NCBI RefSeq assembly: GCF_046524175.1
Contig: NZ_JBEFZF010000001.1
Coordinates: forward strand, 434,001-498,000
DNA: 64,000 nucleotides
Direction: 5' to 3'
Origin: Spongiivirga sp046524175
GTDB taxonomy: Bacteria > Bacteroidota > Bacteroidia > Flavobacteriales > Flavobacteriaceae
The position numbers and the translations under genes are program-made. Positions 53,050 through 61,760 of this stretch are shown here, piece by piece. The notes under the pieces are model-generated. The model ran no database searches, was not told the origin of the DNA, and was given only the letters and a program-made list of their open reading frames with translations. Numbering within the stretch: the first letter of the stretch is position 1; the number at the start of each line of letters is the position of its first letter.

Positions 53050-53690
53050 ATGATGGTTTGCAATAATTCCTTTTTTAATTCGTGCTTTCCATCAAAAATA
53101 GTATAGCTAATGTGATCTTCAAACAGTAGGTCGGCTTTTTCTTTTTCCATTTTTAATCGGTTTTCTGTAAGCCATTCATCTTTGTCTCCAACAATGCTAT
53201 ATACTTTAACTTTGTTCGTCCTTAAGAATGCCATATCATCTTTTTCAATTTCGTGTGGAATACTGCCTGCAAATAATACCAATTTATTACAAAGTATTTG
53301 ATGTTTTACAACCCACCTACAAGCGATTGACACGCCCTGCGAATAGCCAAGCACTATCAAATTTAAGTTTGCTGGAACTTGCTCGTTTTCGAAAACTGTT
53401 TGCGTATAGCTTAGCACATTTTCTAGATCCTTACCATTGTTTTCTTTTGTTAGCCAGCTGGCTCCAACATGTTTATATTCACCGTTTAGATAGTATTTTG
53501 AAGGTGCTTGCGGAGCAATAATATAGTTTTCATCCGCATCGAGATCCTTGAAATATTTCATGAAATAACGACTTAAATAACCAATGCCATGAAATACAAA
53601 CCATACATTTTTGGTTTTACTAGTCAGCTTATTTAGGGTTGAGTAGGAATTAGATGTGTCGTAGTTTATTTGTTTTTCTACTGTTGACAT
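53046..53690 (-). CDS. Alpha/beta hydrolase, carboxylesterase/phospholipase type
   Basis: A 214-residue esterase with nucleophile motif GYSQGVS, the acid in VGDKDEWL and a histidine in KHEL. The start is the ATG at 53690 (MSTVEKQINYD); the longer frame from 53747 overlaps the previous gene. Family members cleave short-chain or acyl-thioesters and acyl-protein bonds. Gap to the transglutaminase-like gene is 10 bases. Confidence 0.8.
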   Translation of the reverse strand: MSTVEKQINYDTSNSYSTLNKLTSKTKNVWFVFHGIGYLSRYFMKYFKDLDADENYIIAPQAPSKYYLNGEYKHVGASWLTKENNGKDLENVLSYTQTVFENEQVPANLNLIVLGYSQGVSIACRWVVKHQILCNKLVLFAGSIPHEIEKDDMAFLRTNKVKVYSIVGDKDEWLTENRLKMEKEKADLLFEDHISYTIFDGKHELKKELLQTII

Positions 53691-53700
53691 TACAAATGTT

Positions 53701-54336
53701 TTAATTAATTGAAATTTGAAAGCTGTCACCGTTCCATAAATGGCCATAGTGTTTTCTAAATTCTTGAAGCATTAACTCATAGGGTAAATCATCAAACTCT
53801 CCATATTCATGAGTGTACTCCATAAATTTGCTGCCATCGTCAGAAAATGGCTGGAAAATGGCATCGTTTTCTCCATCAAAATCTAGAACTCCAACATTTA
53901 GTTTAAGGCATAGCTCTTTGTTAAAGGCAGGTGTTAATTTGACCCATTTATTGTTGATCCAGACAACTGTGCAGCCATGAAAAACCATTAAATCGCTTCG
54001 TGTTAGTTCAACAAACTTACCCACTGCAATATGATTACGAACATTGCCAAAATGTAGTTTAGCAGGTATGTTTACCGCTCTCAATACCGCCGCAAGTAGC
54101 ACCGCTTTTTCTATACAATATGCGGTTTTCTTTGTTAAAACGGTACTCGCTTTCATTCCTTTTGGGGAAAGGTCTAGCTCATAGGGATTATAATAAAAAT
54201 CGTCCCGAACAGCAACAAATAGTGACCGGACTTGTTCTACTGGATCTCTTAGTCCACTGATTTTTTCTTTAGCATATTGAATAATGCTGCTGTGATCACT
54301 ATCAATGTAGTAAGTGGAAGCTTGGTACTTTTTCAT
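53701..54336 (-). CDS. Transglutaminase-like protein
   Basis: A 211-residue transglutaminase-core protein. The catalytic cysteine is C74 in KKTAYCIEKAVLLAAVLRAVNIPA and the histidine H120 in VFHGCTVVWIN. The third position, usually the aspartate of D-P-T, reads T-P-A (about 135-137), so the classical triad looks incomplete. It may be a cysteine protease or a non-catalytic relative. It starts one base after the stop of the upstream alpha/beta hydrolase. Confidence 0.78.
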   Translation of the reverse strand: MKKYQASTYYIDSDHSSIIQYAKEKISGLRDPVEQVRSLFVAVRDDFYYNPYELDLSPKGMKASTVLTKKTAYCIEKAVLLAAVLRAVNIPAKLHFGNVRNHIAVGKFVELTRSDLMVFHGCTVVWINNKWVKLTPAFNKELCLKLNVGVLDFDGENDAIFQPFSDDGSKFMEYTHEYGEFDDLPYELMLQEFRKHYGHLWNGDSFQISIN

Positions 54337-54337
54337 A

Positions 54338-55195
54338 TTAAGTAGTTGTGGTGTTTATTTGAAACCAATTAGAGACTATTGGCCACAACAGGTGTTCATG
54401 CTTTTTTCTAAAGAAATTATTATGCCCTAACTTTTTAATACCCAGCTTTTTCACCTCTAGATGCTTTCTTTTGACTTTGGCATTTACAAACACGTGTTCG
54501 GCCAGTGTGTCCACCGCTTTTTTTGGGGCAAAATTATCGTCATCAATGCTAATCATCAATGTCGGTTGCGTAATCTCGCTGTAGTAGTTATGATCCTTAG
54601 CAAGGGCTAAAACCGAATTCTTATGCAGTAATAATGTTCGCCAATCATATGCCACTTGTTTGGGCAGGGGTTCACCCAATCCAACCAATTTGGAAGGAAA
54701 ATACCCATATAAAGGTGTAATAAACCCAACAAATAGACCAAAACCCAACAGGATAGAGATCTGCATATACCAGGGAAAATTTCTGTAATACCCAAATTGG
54801 GAGCCTACAAAAAGAAACTTGTCATAGCACTTGTATGCGGTACTCATGCCTAAACTGTTTCCGCCAAAACTATGACCGATTAAATAGTTGTTATTTTCCG
54901 GATGTACGCTTTTTATGTGACTAGTAATTCCTTTAAAATCATAATTGGTCCATTCAAAATATCCAGCATGAAATTCAGTAAGTTCTTTATCTTTTGAAAG
55001 TGCAATGCCTCTATAATCAAAGGTGTAAGCATCACAACCTTTTGTTGCTAGCCAGCTAGCGAACTTAAAAAAGAATCGCTGGGGTAAACCAACTCCACCT
55101 GCAATAACCACCGTTTTGTTAGTTGGTTTTTCCGGTTTAAAATAAGTAGCGCAAATGTCCTGACCATCTTCAGTAGTTATGGAAATGTGAGTCAT
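54338..55195 (-). CDS. Alpha/beta fold hydrolase
   Basis: A 285-residue hydrolase with nucleophile elbow GHSFGGNS, oxyanion region VIAGGVGLPQRFF, acid in SIDDDNF and histidine probably in LGHNNFFRK near the end. I start at the ATG at 55195 (MTHISITTEDG) behind an A-rich leader; an ATG at 55222 and a GTG at 55285 are in frame. Its substrate is unknown. It lies downstream of a TetR regulator and starts the tight hydrolase/transglutaminase/esterase/GNAT series. Confidence 0.78.
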   Translation of the reverse strand: MTHISITTEDGQDICATYFKPEKPTNKTVVIAGGVGLPQRFFFKFASWLATKGCDAYTFDYRGIALSKDKELTEFHAGYFEWTNYDFKGITSHIKSVHPENNNYLIGHSFGGNSLGMSTAYKCYDKFLFVGSQFGYYRNFPWYMQISILLGFGLFVGFITPLYGYFPSKLVGLGEPLPKQVAYDWRTLLLHKNSVLALAKDHNYYSEITQPTLMISIDDDNFAPKKAVDTLAEHVFVNAKVKRKHLEVKKLGIKKLGHNNFFRKKHEHLLWPIVSNWFQINTTTT

Positions 55196-55298
55196 TATTT
55201 TTTTATTTTCTTTTAAAATCATACTTTCCACCATGCGGAAGGCGAGACCCGGTGCGTTGTATATACCAATAACACATTTGTGCACCGGGGGCCTTCAC

Positions 55299-55865
55299 TT
55301 ATTTTTCTAAACAAATTGTTTTTCTCATTCTTTTAATTGCATTAAAAAGGTAGCGTTGATCTTGATATACCTTCATTAATAAAATTCCTCCCTCAATGTC
55401 TTGTACAATTTGTTCGGCTAATTCTATAGACTCCTTTTTACCGTAATTGCTGCTTAGTAATTGTTTCAGTGCATTGATAAAACAGTCAAAGAATTTAGCG
55501 ACTTCATCAAAATAAATAGGATTGTAATAAGCTGCTTCTAAAGCTGTATTGGCCATTACACAGCCTTCGTGCTTATTAGTAAAAAGTTTACTAAGTAACT
55601 GTTCAATACCTTTAAGTTTATTGGCAGTGTTAAGTGTTTCGTTTGCCAATATTTTATTCATATTATATGAAAAATAACTGTTAGTGGTAGCTAATACTTC
55701 TTTTACCAACGCATCTTTGTTGTCAAAGTAATAGTAGAAATGTGATTTTTGAATCTCACACTCTTTAGCAAGATCAGCCATGCTCGTATTGGCAATTCCC
55801 CTTTTTCTAATAAAAGGAATAACCTTATTTAGCACTTGTTCTTTACTTGTTTTAACCTTAGGCAT
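55299..55865 (-). CDS. TetR/AcrR-family transcriptional regulator
   Basis: A 188-residue repressor with an N-terminal helix-turn-helix (about 10-55; GIANTSMADLAKECEIQKSHFYYYFDNKDALV) and a ligand-binding C-terminal domain. It is the first gene of the minus-strand cluster that continues with hydrolases and a transglutaminase-like gene. A palindromic GAACGTTC lies just before its start, between its -7 box and the ATG, which suggests autorepression. It is divergent from the menaquinone locus. Confidence 0.88.
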   Translation of the reverse strand: MPKVKTSKEQVLNKVIPFIRKRGIANTSMADLAKECEIQKSHFYYYFDNKDALVKEVLATTNSYFSYNMNKILANETLNTANKLKGIEQLLSKLFTNKHEGCVMANTALEAAYYNPIYFDEVAKFFDCFINALKQLLSSNYGKKESIELAEQIVQDIEGGILLMKVYQDQRYLFNAIKRMRKTICLEK

Positions 55866-55871
55866 TTTATT

Positions 55872-55919
55872 GAACGTTCGTTAAAATAAAATCAAATATA
55901 CTATTTTTAAAACAGCCAA
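55872..55919 (-). promoter_or_regulatory. TetR promoter and operator
   Basis: On the minus strand 55900-55893 reads TATATTTG (exact TAnnTTTG), with TTG at 55919-55917 at 16-base spacing. The perfect palindrome GAACGTTC (55872-55879) lies downstream of the predicted start of transcription and 6 bases before the TetR ATG, ideally placed for a repressor. Confidence 0.6.
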
Positions 55920-55934
55920 TCAGTATCTATGTGT

Positions 55935-55942
55935 TAATTTTG
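55935..55942 (+). promoter_or_regulatory. -7 promoter box of the menaquinone locus
   Basis: TAATTTTG is an exact TAnnTTTG match, 20 bases before the TTG start of the thioesterase gene. AAGGA at about 55952-55956 is a plausible weak ribosome-binding site. Confidence 0.55.
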
Positions 55943-55962
55943 TACTATCTAAAAGGATAGAA

Positions 55963-56379
55963 TTGGAAAAGAAAGTCATATTAGAAAAAATCAATGCTAA
56001 GGTTCCGGGAACCTTAATGGAAACTCTTGAAATAACCTACACTGATTTGGGGGACGATTTTTTAACGGCTAGCATGCCCGTGAGCCCTAAAGTGCATCAA
56101 CCCGATGGTGTGCTAAATGGAGGCGCTACCGTGGCGTTGGCTGAATCTGTTGGGGGAGCGGCTTCCCATTTATTCGTTGATTCATCAAAATATATTGTTC
56201 GTGGTGTTGAAATAGCGGCTAACCATTTAAAAAGTGTTCGCTCGGGAACTGTTCATGCTAAGGCCACCATCGTACATAAAGGTCGAACATTGCAGCTATG
56301 GGATATTAAGGTGACTGATGACGAAAATAATTTGATCTCAGTTGTGAAATTGACAAATATGATACTTCCCAAATCATAG
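55963..56379 (+). CDS. Hotdog-fold thioesterase, probable 1,4-dihydroxy-2-naphthoyl-CoA hydrolase
   Basis: A 138-residue PaaI/YbgC-like hotdog thioesterase, started at TTG (no in-frame ATG nearby; TTG is preceded by AAGGA). HQPDGVLNGGATVALAESVGG carries the catalytic helix with the conserved His and Glu. Its position as first gene of the men locus, one base before menF, makes DHNA-CoA thioesterase (MenI) the most likely role. Substrate inferred from context. Confidence 0.8.
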   Translation: MEKKVILEKINAKVPGTLMETLEITYTDLGDDFLTASMPVSPKVHQPDGVLNGGATVALAESVGGAASHLFVDSSKYIVRGVEIAANHLKSVRSGTVHAKATIVHKGRTLQLWDIKVTDDENNLISVVKLTNMILPKS

Positions 56380-56380
56380 T

Positions 56381-57448
56381 ATGAAGCAACCGGAGATTCT
56401 GTTTGACAACATAAAAAGGCATTATCAAAAGCAATTACCCTTTGTAGTTTATCGAAAACCCAATACCAATATGGTAGAGTCGTTACTACAGCAAGATACC
56501 AGCCTTGGTGAAGTTAACAACTTTAGTAACCGTGGATTTGTTTTTGCCAATTTTTCAGGAGAAAAAAAAATACTACTACCCGCCGAAAATTCGATCAGTT
56601 TATCAGCCGAAATAGTGTTTGATAATCCGCCCAAACCGAAAGATAATACTGATGTTATTGGTAATGGGAAAGACGAGGAAAAGCACATTAAATTAGTTGA
56701 AAAAGGGATCAGTACCATAAAAAAAGGTCATCTGGACAAAGTAGTGCTTTCTCGTAAACAGTTGGTTGCAATTCCCAATCTTGATCCTTTTTCAATATTT
56801 ATAGATATCCTTTCAACATATCGCAATGCATTGTGCTATTTATGGTACCATCCAGAAATCGGAACATGGATGGGAGCATCCCCGGAAGTTTTTATGGATT
56901 ATAAAAACAACACCCTTACTACTATGTCGCTTGCTGGTACCAAACCCATCATTGAAAACCAAGAAGTTGTTTGGGGTGAAAAAGAAAAAAAAGAACAGCA
57001 ATTTGTAACAGACTATATAATTAGTCAACTTAAAACGGTCGGTCTAAGTGGAGATCAGCTTCATACAAGTGAGTTGCAGACCGTAATGGCAGGCGAAATA
57101 GCACATTTAAAAACTACAATTTCCGCGCATTTAGAAGATAGTGTCTCGTTGGAGTCTATATCGGAGGCATTGCATCCAACTCCGGCGGTAGCAGGTCTTC
57201 CCAAGCAAGAATCGATCGATTTTATTAAAAATAATGAGGGCTATGATCGCGAGTTTTATACTGGTTTTTTGGGGGAAGTAGACGACGCTGAAATGAAGCT
57301 TTTTGTGAATCTGCGTTGTATGCAATTATTTGATGACAAAGTTGCAATTTATGTGGGTGGCGGAATTACCTCAGAAAGTGTCGCTAAAAACGAGTGGGAA
57401 GAGACGGTTTATAAATCTAAAACTATGTTGAATATTCTTACGAATTAA
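56381..57448 (+). CDS. menF: Isochorismate synthase
   Basis: A 355-residue chorismate-binding enzyme. The general base is K120 in LDKVVLSR; SLAGTKP, HPTPAVAGLP, YDREFYTGFLG and the terminal YVGGGIT region are all present. It converts chorismate to isochorismate with magnesium. The N terminus is shorter than in E. coli MenF. The linkage to menD supports the menaquinone role over a siderophore role. One base separates it from the thioesterase gene. Confidence 0.93.
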   Translation: MKQPEILFDNIKRHYQKQLPFVVYRKPNTNMVESLLQQDTSLGEVNNFSNRGFVFANFSGEKKILLPAENSISLSAEIVFDNPPKPKDNTDVIGNGKDEEKHIKLVEKGISTIKKGHLDKVVLSRKQLVAIPNLDPFSIFIDILSTYRNALCYLWYHPEIGTWMGASPEVFMDYKNNTLTTMSLAGTKPIIENQEVVWGEKEKKEQQFVTDYIISQLKTVGLSGDQLHTSELQTVMAGEIAHLKTTISAHLEDSVSLESISEALHPTPAVAGLPKQESIDFIKNNEGYDREFYTGFLGEVDDAEMKLFVNLRCMQLFDDKVAIYVGGGITSESVAKNEWEETVYKSKTMLNILTN

Positions 57449-57483
57449 TTTGCTAATGGCTCGGAAAGCTTTTTCCTATAAGT

Positions 57484-57491
57484 TATTTTTG
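57484..57491 (+). promoter_or_regulatory. -7 promoter box before menD
   Basis: TATTTTTG is an exact TAnnTTTG match 12 bases before the menD ATG. It may give menD a promoter of its own within the locus, with a very short leader. No -33 element is convincing. Confidence 0.4.
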
Positions 57492-57503
57492 TAAGGTATT
57501 GCC

Positions 57504-59219
57504 ATGATGAAATATTCCAAAATTCCTTTAGCGCAAACGGTGGCCTTTTTATGTCAGGAAAAAGGGATTAAAAATATTGTGATCTCTCCTGGTTCTAGAA
57601 ACGCACCACTCACTATTAGTTTTACTGAAAATCCTTTTTTTAAAACCTTTAGTATTGTTGATGAGCGTTGCGCTGCCTTCTTCGCCCTAGGTATGGCACA
57701 GCAGTTTCAAAAGCCTGTAGCACTTGTATGCACTTCGGGTTCAGCCTTACTCAATTACTATCCAGCAATTGCTGAGGCCTTTTATAGTGATATTCCCTTA
57801 GTAGTATTAAGTGCTGACAGACCTATAGAGCGAATTGATATTGGTGACGGGCAAACAATCAGACAAAAAAATGTTTTTGAAAATCACATCTTGTATTCGG
57901 CAAATTTATATTCTGAACTAGTTTTAGAAGGTACTCCCCAGAATGAGAAATTAGCACAAAAACAGGTTGAGTCCAGAAAACATAATGCACAAGAAATAAA
58001 CCATGCACTCAATGCTGCTATTGAACGAAATGGACCGGTTCATATCAACATTCCATTTTATGAACCTCTGTACACAAAGGTCGATTCTTTAAGTGTTGCA
58101 CCCATAGTGATCAAACCAAATGCAAAACCCATTTTCGACACTAGCAACATCGGCGAATTCATTAATGAATGGACAGCAGCAAAACGTAAACTTGTTTTAG
58201 TAGGTGTAAGTAAGCCGAATGCGGTTTTACAACCATATTTAAATATCTTGGCAGAAGATGATTCGGTCATTGTTTTAACTGAAACCACCTCTAATATTCA
58301 CCATCCCAAGTTTTTTAACTGTATCGATCAGTTGATCGGTTCTTTAAATGATGATGAGTTTAAAGCACTGCAACCCGATATTCTGCTGACTTTTGGTGGT
58401 ATGGTGGTCTCAAAAAAGATCAAGGCCTTTTTACGACACTATCAGCCCAAACATCATTGGCATATCGATGAAAAAAAAGCGTTTAACACCTATTTCTGCC
58501 TTGATAAGCATTTTCAAACAAGCCCAAATATCTTTTTTGATTCTTTCTTAAAGAACTATCAACCACAAAGTAGTGAGTATTTTGCCCATTGGGATGCTAT
58601 TAGAAACCTGAGAAAACAAAAACACGAGGCTTACTTAAACACAATTGATTTCTCTGATTTTAAGGCTTTTGAAAAGATATTTCCGGCAATTCCAGATAAC
58701 TATCAATTACAATTGGGTAATAGCTCGACTATTCGTTATGCCCAACTATTCAATATTAACAATAGCTTGACCATTTTTTGTAATAGGGGAACTAGTGGAA
58801 TTGAGGGAAGTACCTCGACGGCTATTGGAGCAGCAGTTGCTACAAATCGACCTACAGTATTATTAACAGGTGATTTGAGTTTTTTTTACGATAGCAATGC
58901 ACTTTGGAACGATTATATTCCAAATAACTTCAGAATTATTGTCATTAATAATGGCGGCGGGGGCATTTTTAGAATTTTGCCGGGAGATAAAGGCAGTGAT
59001 GACTTTAGCACCTATTTTGAAACCACTCATAAACACACAGCAGCATTACTTTGTTCAATGTACGGGTTTGGTTATCAGTCAGTAAATGATGAGCAAGGTT
59101 TAGTCGAGAATTTAGACGATTTTTTCTTAGAAAGTGATTCGCCCAAATTACTTGAAATAGCCACTCCAAGAATAACGAATGATTTGGTATTGCTGGAGTA
59201 TTTTAAAGCTGTAAAATAA
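57504..59219 (+). CDS. menD: SEPHCHC synthase
   Basis: A 571-residue thiamine-diphosphate enzyme joining isochorismate with 2-oxoglutarate. The ThDP-activating glutamate is in VDERCAAFFALGMA near 55, and the cofactor-binding GD...NN motif is GDLSFFYDSNALW through INNGGGG near 480-500. Length and order match MenD. Two ATG codons in tandem begin the frame (57504 and 57507). Confidence 0.95.
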   Translation: MMKYSKIPLAQTVAFLCQEKGIKNIVISPGSRNAPLTISFTENPFFKTFSIVDERCAAFFALGMAQQFQKPVALVCTSGSALLNYYPAIAEAFYSDIPLVVLSADRPIERIDIGDGQTIRQKNVFENHILYSANLYSELVLEGTPQNEKLAQKQVESRKHNAQEINHALNAAIERNGPVHINIPFYEPLYTKVDSLSVAPIVIKPNAKPIFDTSNIGEFINEWTAAKRKLVLVGVSKPNAVLQPYLNILAEDDSVIVLTETTSNIHHPKFFNCIDQLIGSLNDDEFKALQPDILLTFGGMVVSKKIKAFLRHYQPKHHWHIDEKKAFNTYFCLDKHFQTSPNIFFDSFLKNYQPQSSEYFAHWDAIRNLRKQKHEAYLNTIDFSDFKAFEKIFPAIPDNYQLQLGNSSTIRYAQLFNINNSLTIFCNRGTSGIEGSTSTAIGAAVATNRPTVLLTGDLSFFYDSNALWNDYIPNNFRIIVINNGGGGIFRILPGDKGSDDFSTYFETTHKHTAALLCSMYGFGYQSVNDEQGLVENLDDFFLESDSPKLLEIATPRITNDLVLLEYFKAVK

Positions 59220-59337
59220 CGATTTTATATGTTTTTAATCGATTCGAAGTTCATTTGATGAAATTGTTTCTACATCTGTTAAAATTCCTTTATCTTTAGT
59301 GAATAATAAATGCAAATCAATAATAAAATCTACCATT

Positions 59338-59679
59338 ATGAGTAAAAGAGATGACCTAATAGCTAAATATGCATCGGACTTAAAAGATAAATGTGGGGTG
59401 AATCCAAACATGGACCTTTTAACGAAAGTAACCATCGGATGCGGACCTTCAATTTATAATGCTGATGCTGCTACAGTTTCTGGTTCTGACGAAAGCGAGT
59501 TAGCGACAGTGAAGAAAAACTTCCTAATGAAAAAATTAGGTCTTAAAGATAGCCCGGATCTGGATAAAGCAATTGATTCGGTAATTGAAAAGTACGGTCG
59601 ATCTAACAGAAATAAGTATAGAGCAGTAATTTATTACTTATTAACCACTCACTTTAAGAAAGAATCTGTTTACAAATAA
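59338..59679 (+). CDS. DUF2853 family protein
   Basis: A 113-residue acidic helical protein that I recognise as DUF2853 (MSKRDDLIAKYASDLKDKCG, VTIGCGPSIYNADAATV). I start at the ATG at 59338; an in-frame GTG at 59299 is unlikely. The family is soluble and of unknown function. Its own terminator follows, so it splits the men locus into at least two transcripts. Confidence 0.85.
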   Translation: MSKRDDLIAKYASDLKDKCGVNPNMDLLTKVTIGCGPSIYNADAATVSGSDESELATVKKNFLMKKLGLKDSPDLDKAIDSVIEKYGRSNRNKYRAVIYYLLTTHFKKESVYK

Positions 59680-59698
59680 TAGACTTACAACACGAAAT

Positions 59699-59723
59699 AA
59701 AAGCCGGTAAAATACCGGCTTTT
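59699..59723 (+). terminator. Terminator after the DUF2853 gene
   Basis: AAAAGCCGGTA (59699-59709) pairs perfectly with TACCGGCTTTT (59713-59723) around loop AAA, followed by more T residues. It is 19 bases after the stop. Confidence 0.92.
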
Positions 59724-59811
59724 TTAATTCTTAGAAAACGCTTACATTTAAAGCCTATTTAACTCAAACTTCCAGATCTAAAACTTGCATAGTTATTAAA
59801 AGATATGTTGC

Positions 59812-60420
59812 ATGCCGTTTATAGAAGAAGACACTTTATTAGACTTATATAAGGAGATCGATGTTTCAAATAAAGACAAAGAACAATATCGTAAGTCTTA
59901 TTTTGAACATAAAGAATCAAATAAAAAAATAAAAAACTTATATGCGTGGGGTATGGGAGGACTCACTCTTATACTAATGGGAGCCTTAGCGTATATCTTT
60001 ATTGATAGCTACCAATCAAAATCGGCAATAAATCCAAATCAGCAAGCATTGATTATTGCATTACAAGATAGTCTTGCAGCTGTAGGCAATGAAGTAAACA
60101 TAATCAATGAAAGGTCCTTGGCAGGTGTGGCGGCTCTCGATAATTCTAAACAAGTAGTTTATAAAGTACAGTTGGCAAGTTATAAAAAACCTTCTCGTGT
60201 TGAGTTAAAACCATGGCAACTTGGTGAAAACGGGTATATGCGCCTTGCCGTTGGTGAATTTCCAACTTACAAACAGGCTACTGCCTTAAAAACAGAATTG
60301 AAACGAATAGGCTTCGCTAACGATATTTTTTTAATAGCAGTATACCAGGATGAAGTAATAAGCTTAAAACAAGCAGTTAAAATGAGCGAAGAATCTTATT
60401 TGTTAAATGACACAAAATAA
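59812..60420 (+). CDS. Membrane protein with a SPOR-like C-terminal domain
   Basis: A 202-residue protein with a charged cytoplasmic N terminus (1-42), one membrane helix (about 46-66, YAWGMGGLTLILMGALAYIFI) and a periplasmic C-terminal domain (about 118-190) whose pattern VYKVQLASYKKP...LAVGEFPTYKQATALKTELKRIGF matches a SPOR domain. SPOR domains bind denuded septal peptidoglycan. Its last 14 bases overlap menA. Confidence 0.7.
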   Translation: MPFIEEDTLLDLYKEIDVSNKDKEQYRKSYFEHKESNKKIKNLYAWGMGGLTLILMGALAYIFIDSYQSKSAINPNQQALIIALQDSLAAVGNEVNIINERSLAGVAALDNSKQVVYKVQLASYKKPSRVELKPWQLGENGYMRLAVGEFPTYKQATALKTELKRIGFANDIFLIAVYQDEVISLKQAVKMSEESYLLNDTK

Positions 60421-61318
60421 ACTTCAAGCTTGGGTGTCTGCTGCTCGGCTTCGAACACTTCCATTATCTATTTCCGGTATTATCACAGGTACGGCTTTGG
60501 CATATGATGAGAACTTTTTTAGTTGGAGCATATTTATTCTTGCAATCATAACAACCATACTATTTCAAGTACTTTCTAATTTCGCCAATGATTATGGTGA
60601 TGGTGTAAAAGGTACTGATAATGAAAACAGAGTAGGCCCGAAACGAGCGGTTCAAGGTGGAACTATTACTAGTAGCCAAATGAAAATAGGAGTGGTAATT
60701 GCAGCGATACTTGCTTTTATTTCAGCCATTCTGCTAATTTATGTTTCCTTCAGTTGGTCATCATTTTTATACATTTTCATTTTTACCGTTTTGGCAATTA
60801 TTGCGATAATTGCTGCCATCAAATACACCGTTGGTGATAGCGCATATGGCTATCACGGTCTGGGTGATTTGTTTGTCTTTGTCTTTTTTGGTTTGGTAGC
60901 GGTAGGAGGCAGCTATTTCTTATTTACAAAAAGTTTTGATTTCTTCATAATGGCTCCTGCAATTACTATTGGCTTGTTAAGTGTAGCAGTGCTTAATTTA
61001 AACAATATGCGGGATGAAGAATCAGATAGATTATCAAACAAGAATACCATTGTTGTAAAATTTGGTGGAAGGTGGGCAAGAAAATACCATTTTGTGATTA
61101 TCGCTATTGCTTTTGGTTGTATCACATACTATAGCTGGCAATCTTTTAGTTCCTGGAATCACCTTTTACCTGTTTTAGTGATTGTTCCCTTGTCTATCCA
61201 TTTAACTAAAGTCTATAAAACCAATTCTAATAAGCTTTTAGATCCAGAATTAAAAAAAGTGGCCCTGAGTACCTTTTTACTTTCATTACTTTTTTTAGCG
61301 AGTGCAGTAATAAGTTAA
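60407..61318 (+). CDS. menA: 1,4-dihydroxy-2-naphthoate polyprenyltransferase
   Basis: A 303-residue UbiA-family membrane prenyltransferase with about eight to nine helices. The first Asp-rich motif is NFANDYGDGVKGTD and the second is NNMRDEESDRLSNKNT. It attaches the polyprenyl tail to DHNA, giving demethylmenaquinone. The ATG lies within the end of the SPOR-protein gene (14-base overlap), so translation is coupled. Confidence 0.93.
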   Translation: MTQNKLQAWVSAARLRTLPLSISGIITGTALAYDENFFSWSIFILAIITTILFQVLSNFANDYGDGVKGTDNENRVGPKRAVQGGTITSSQMKIGVVIAAILAFISAILLIYVSFSWSSFLYIFIFTVLAIIAIIAAIKYTVGDSAYGYHGLGDLFVFVFFGLVAVGGSYFLFTKSFDFFIMAPAITIGLLSVAVLNLNNMRDEESDRLSNKNTIVVKFGGRWARKYHFVIIAIAFGCITYYSWQSFSSWNHLLPVLVIVPLSIHLTKVYKTNSNKLLDPELKKVALSTFLLSLLFLASAVIS

Positions 61319-61382
61319 TTTGTACACCATATATACTTTTTTCTAAAAAATGCGTTACCTATTAAAAGCACCTTAGCATTCT

Positions 61383-61760
61383 ATGTTGTTAGTTTTAGCA
61401 AGTCCCTTACTTTATTGCTATTTCACCATAAGACAATATTTCAATATCGTCAATATCAGGCTATTTAATAGTCATGTGTTAAGCACATTTTTGTGCACCG
61501 CTTCGTTGTTTTATTATTCAATTGAATTACACCACCAAATAGTAGGCCACTATTTGCTCATTTCCAGATGGTTCATTTTAGTATTAGTACCTATGTTGTA
61601 TTGGGTCATGCATTATTTCTTTACTAGTAACCTTGCAACACAGATGGAAAACAAGATAGAAACAAGGACAAGTCGCATTCCCCGTCATCTCATTATTTTT
61701 TGTACAATTGTATTCTTAATTTTCCCAATAAAGTTCTTTGTGAAGGTTATTTTTGCGTAA
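61383..61760 (+). CDS. Four-helix membrane protein between menA and menC
   Basis: A 125-residue protein with four hydrophobic segments (about 2-20, 33-48, 56-78 and 104-122). A histidine pair in IELHHQIVGHY and a tyrosine-rich helix stand out. I do not recognise a family. The stop codon is followed immediately by the menC ATG, with no spacer, so it is almost certainly co-translated with menC. A role in quinone handling is possible but unproven. Confidence 0.65.
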   Translation: MLLVLASPLLYCYFTIRQYFNIVNIRLFNSHVLSTFLCTASLFYYSIELHHQIVGHYLLISRWFILVLVPMLYWVMHYFFTSNLATQMENKIETRTSRIPRHLIIFCTIVFLIFPIKFFVKVIFA

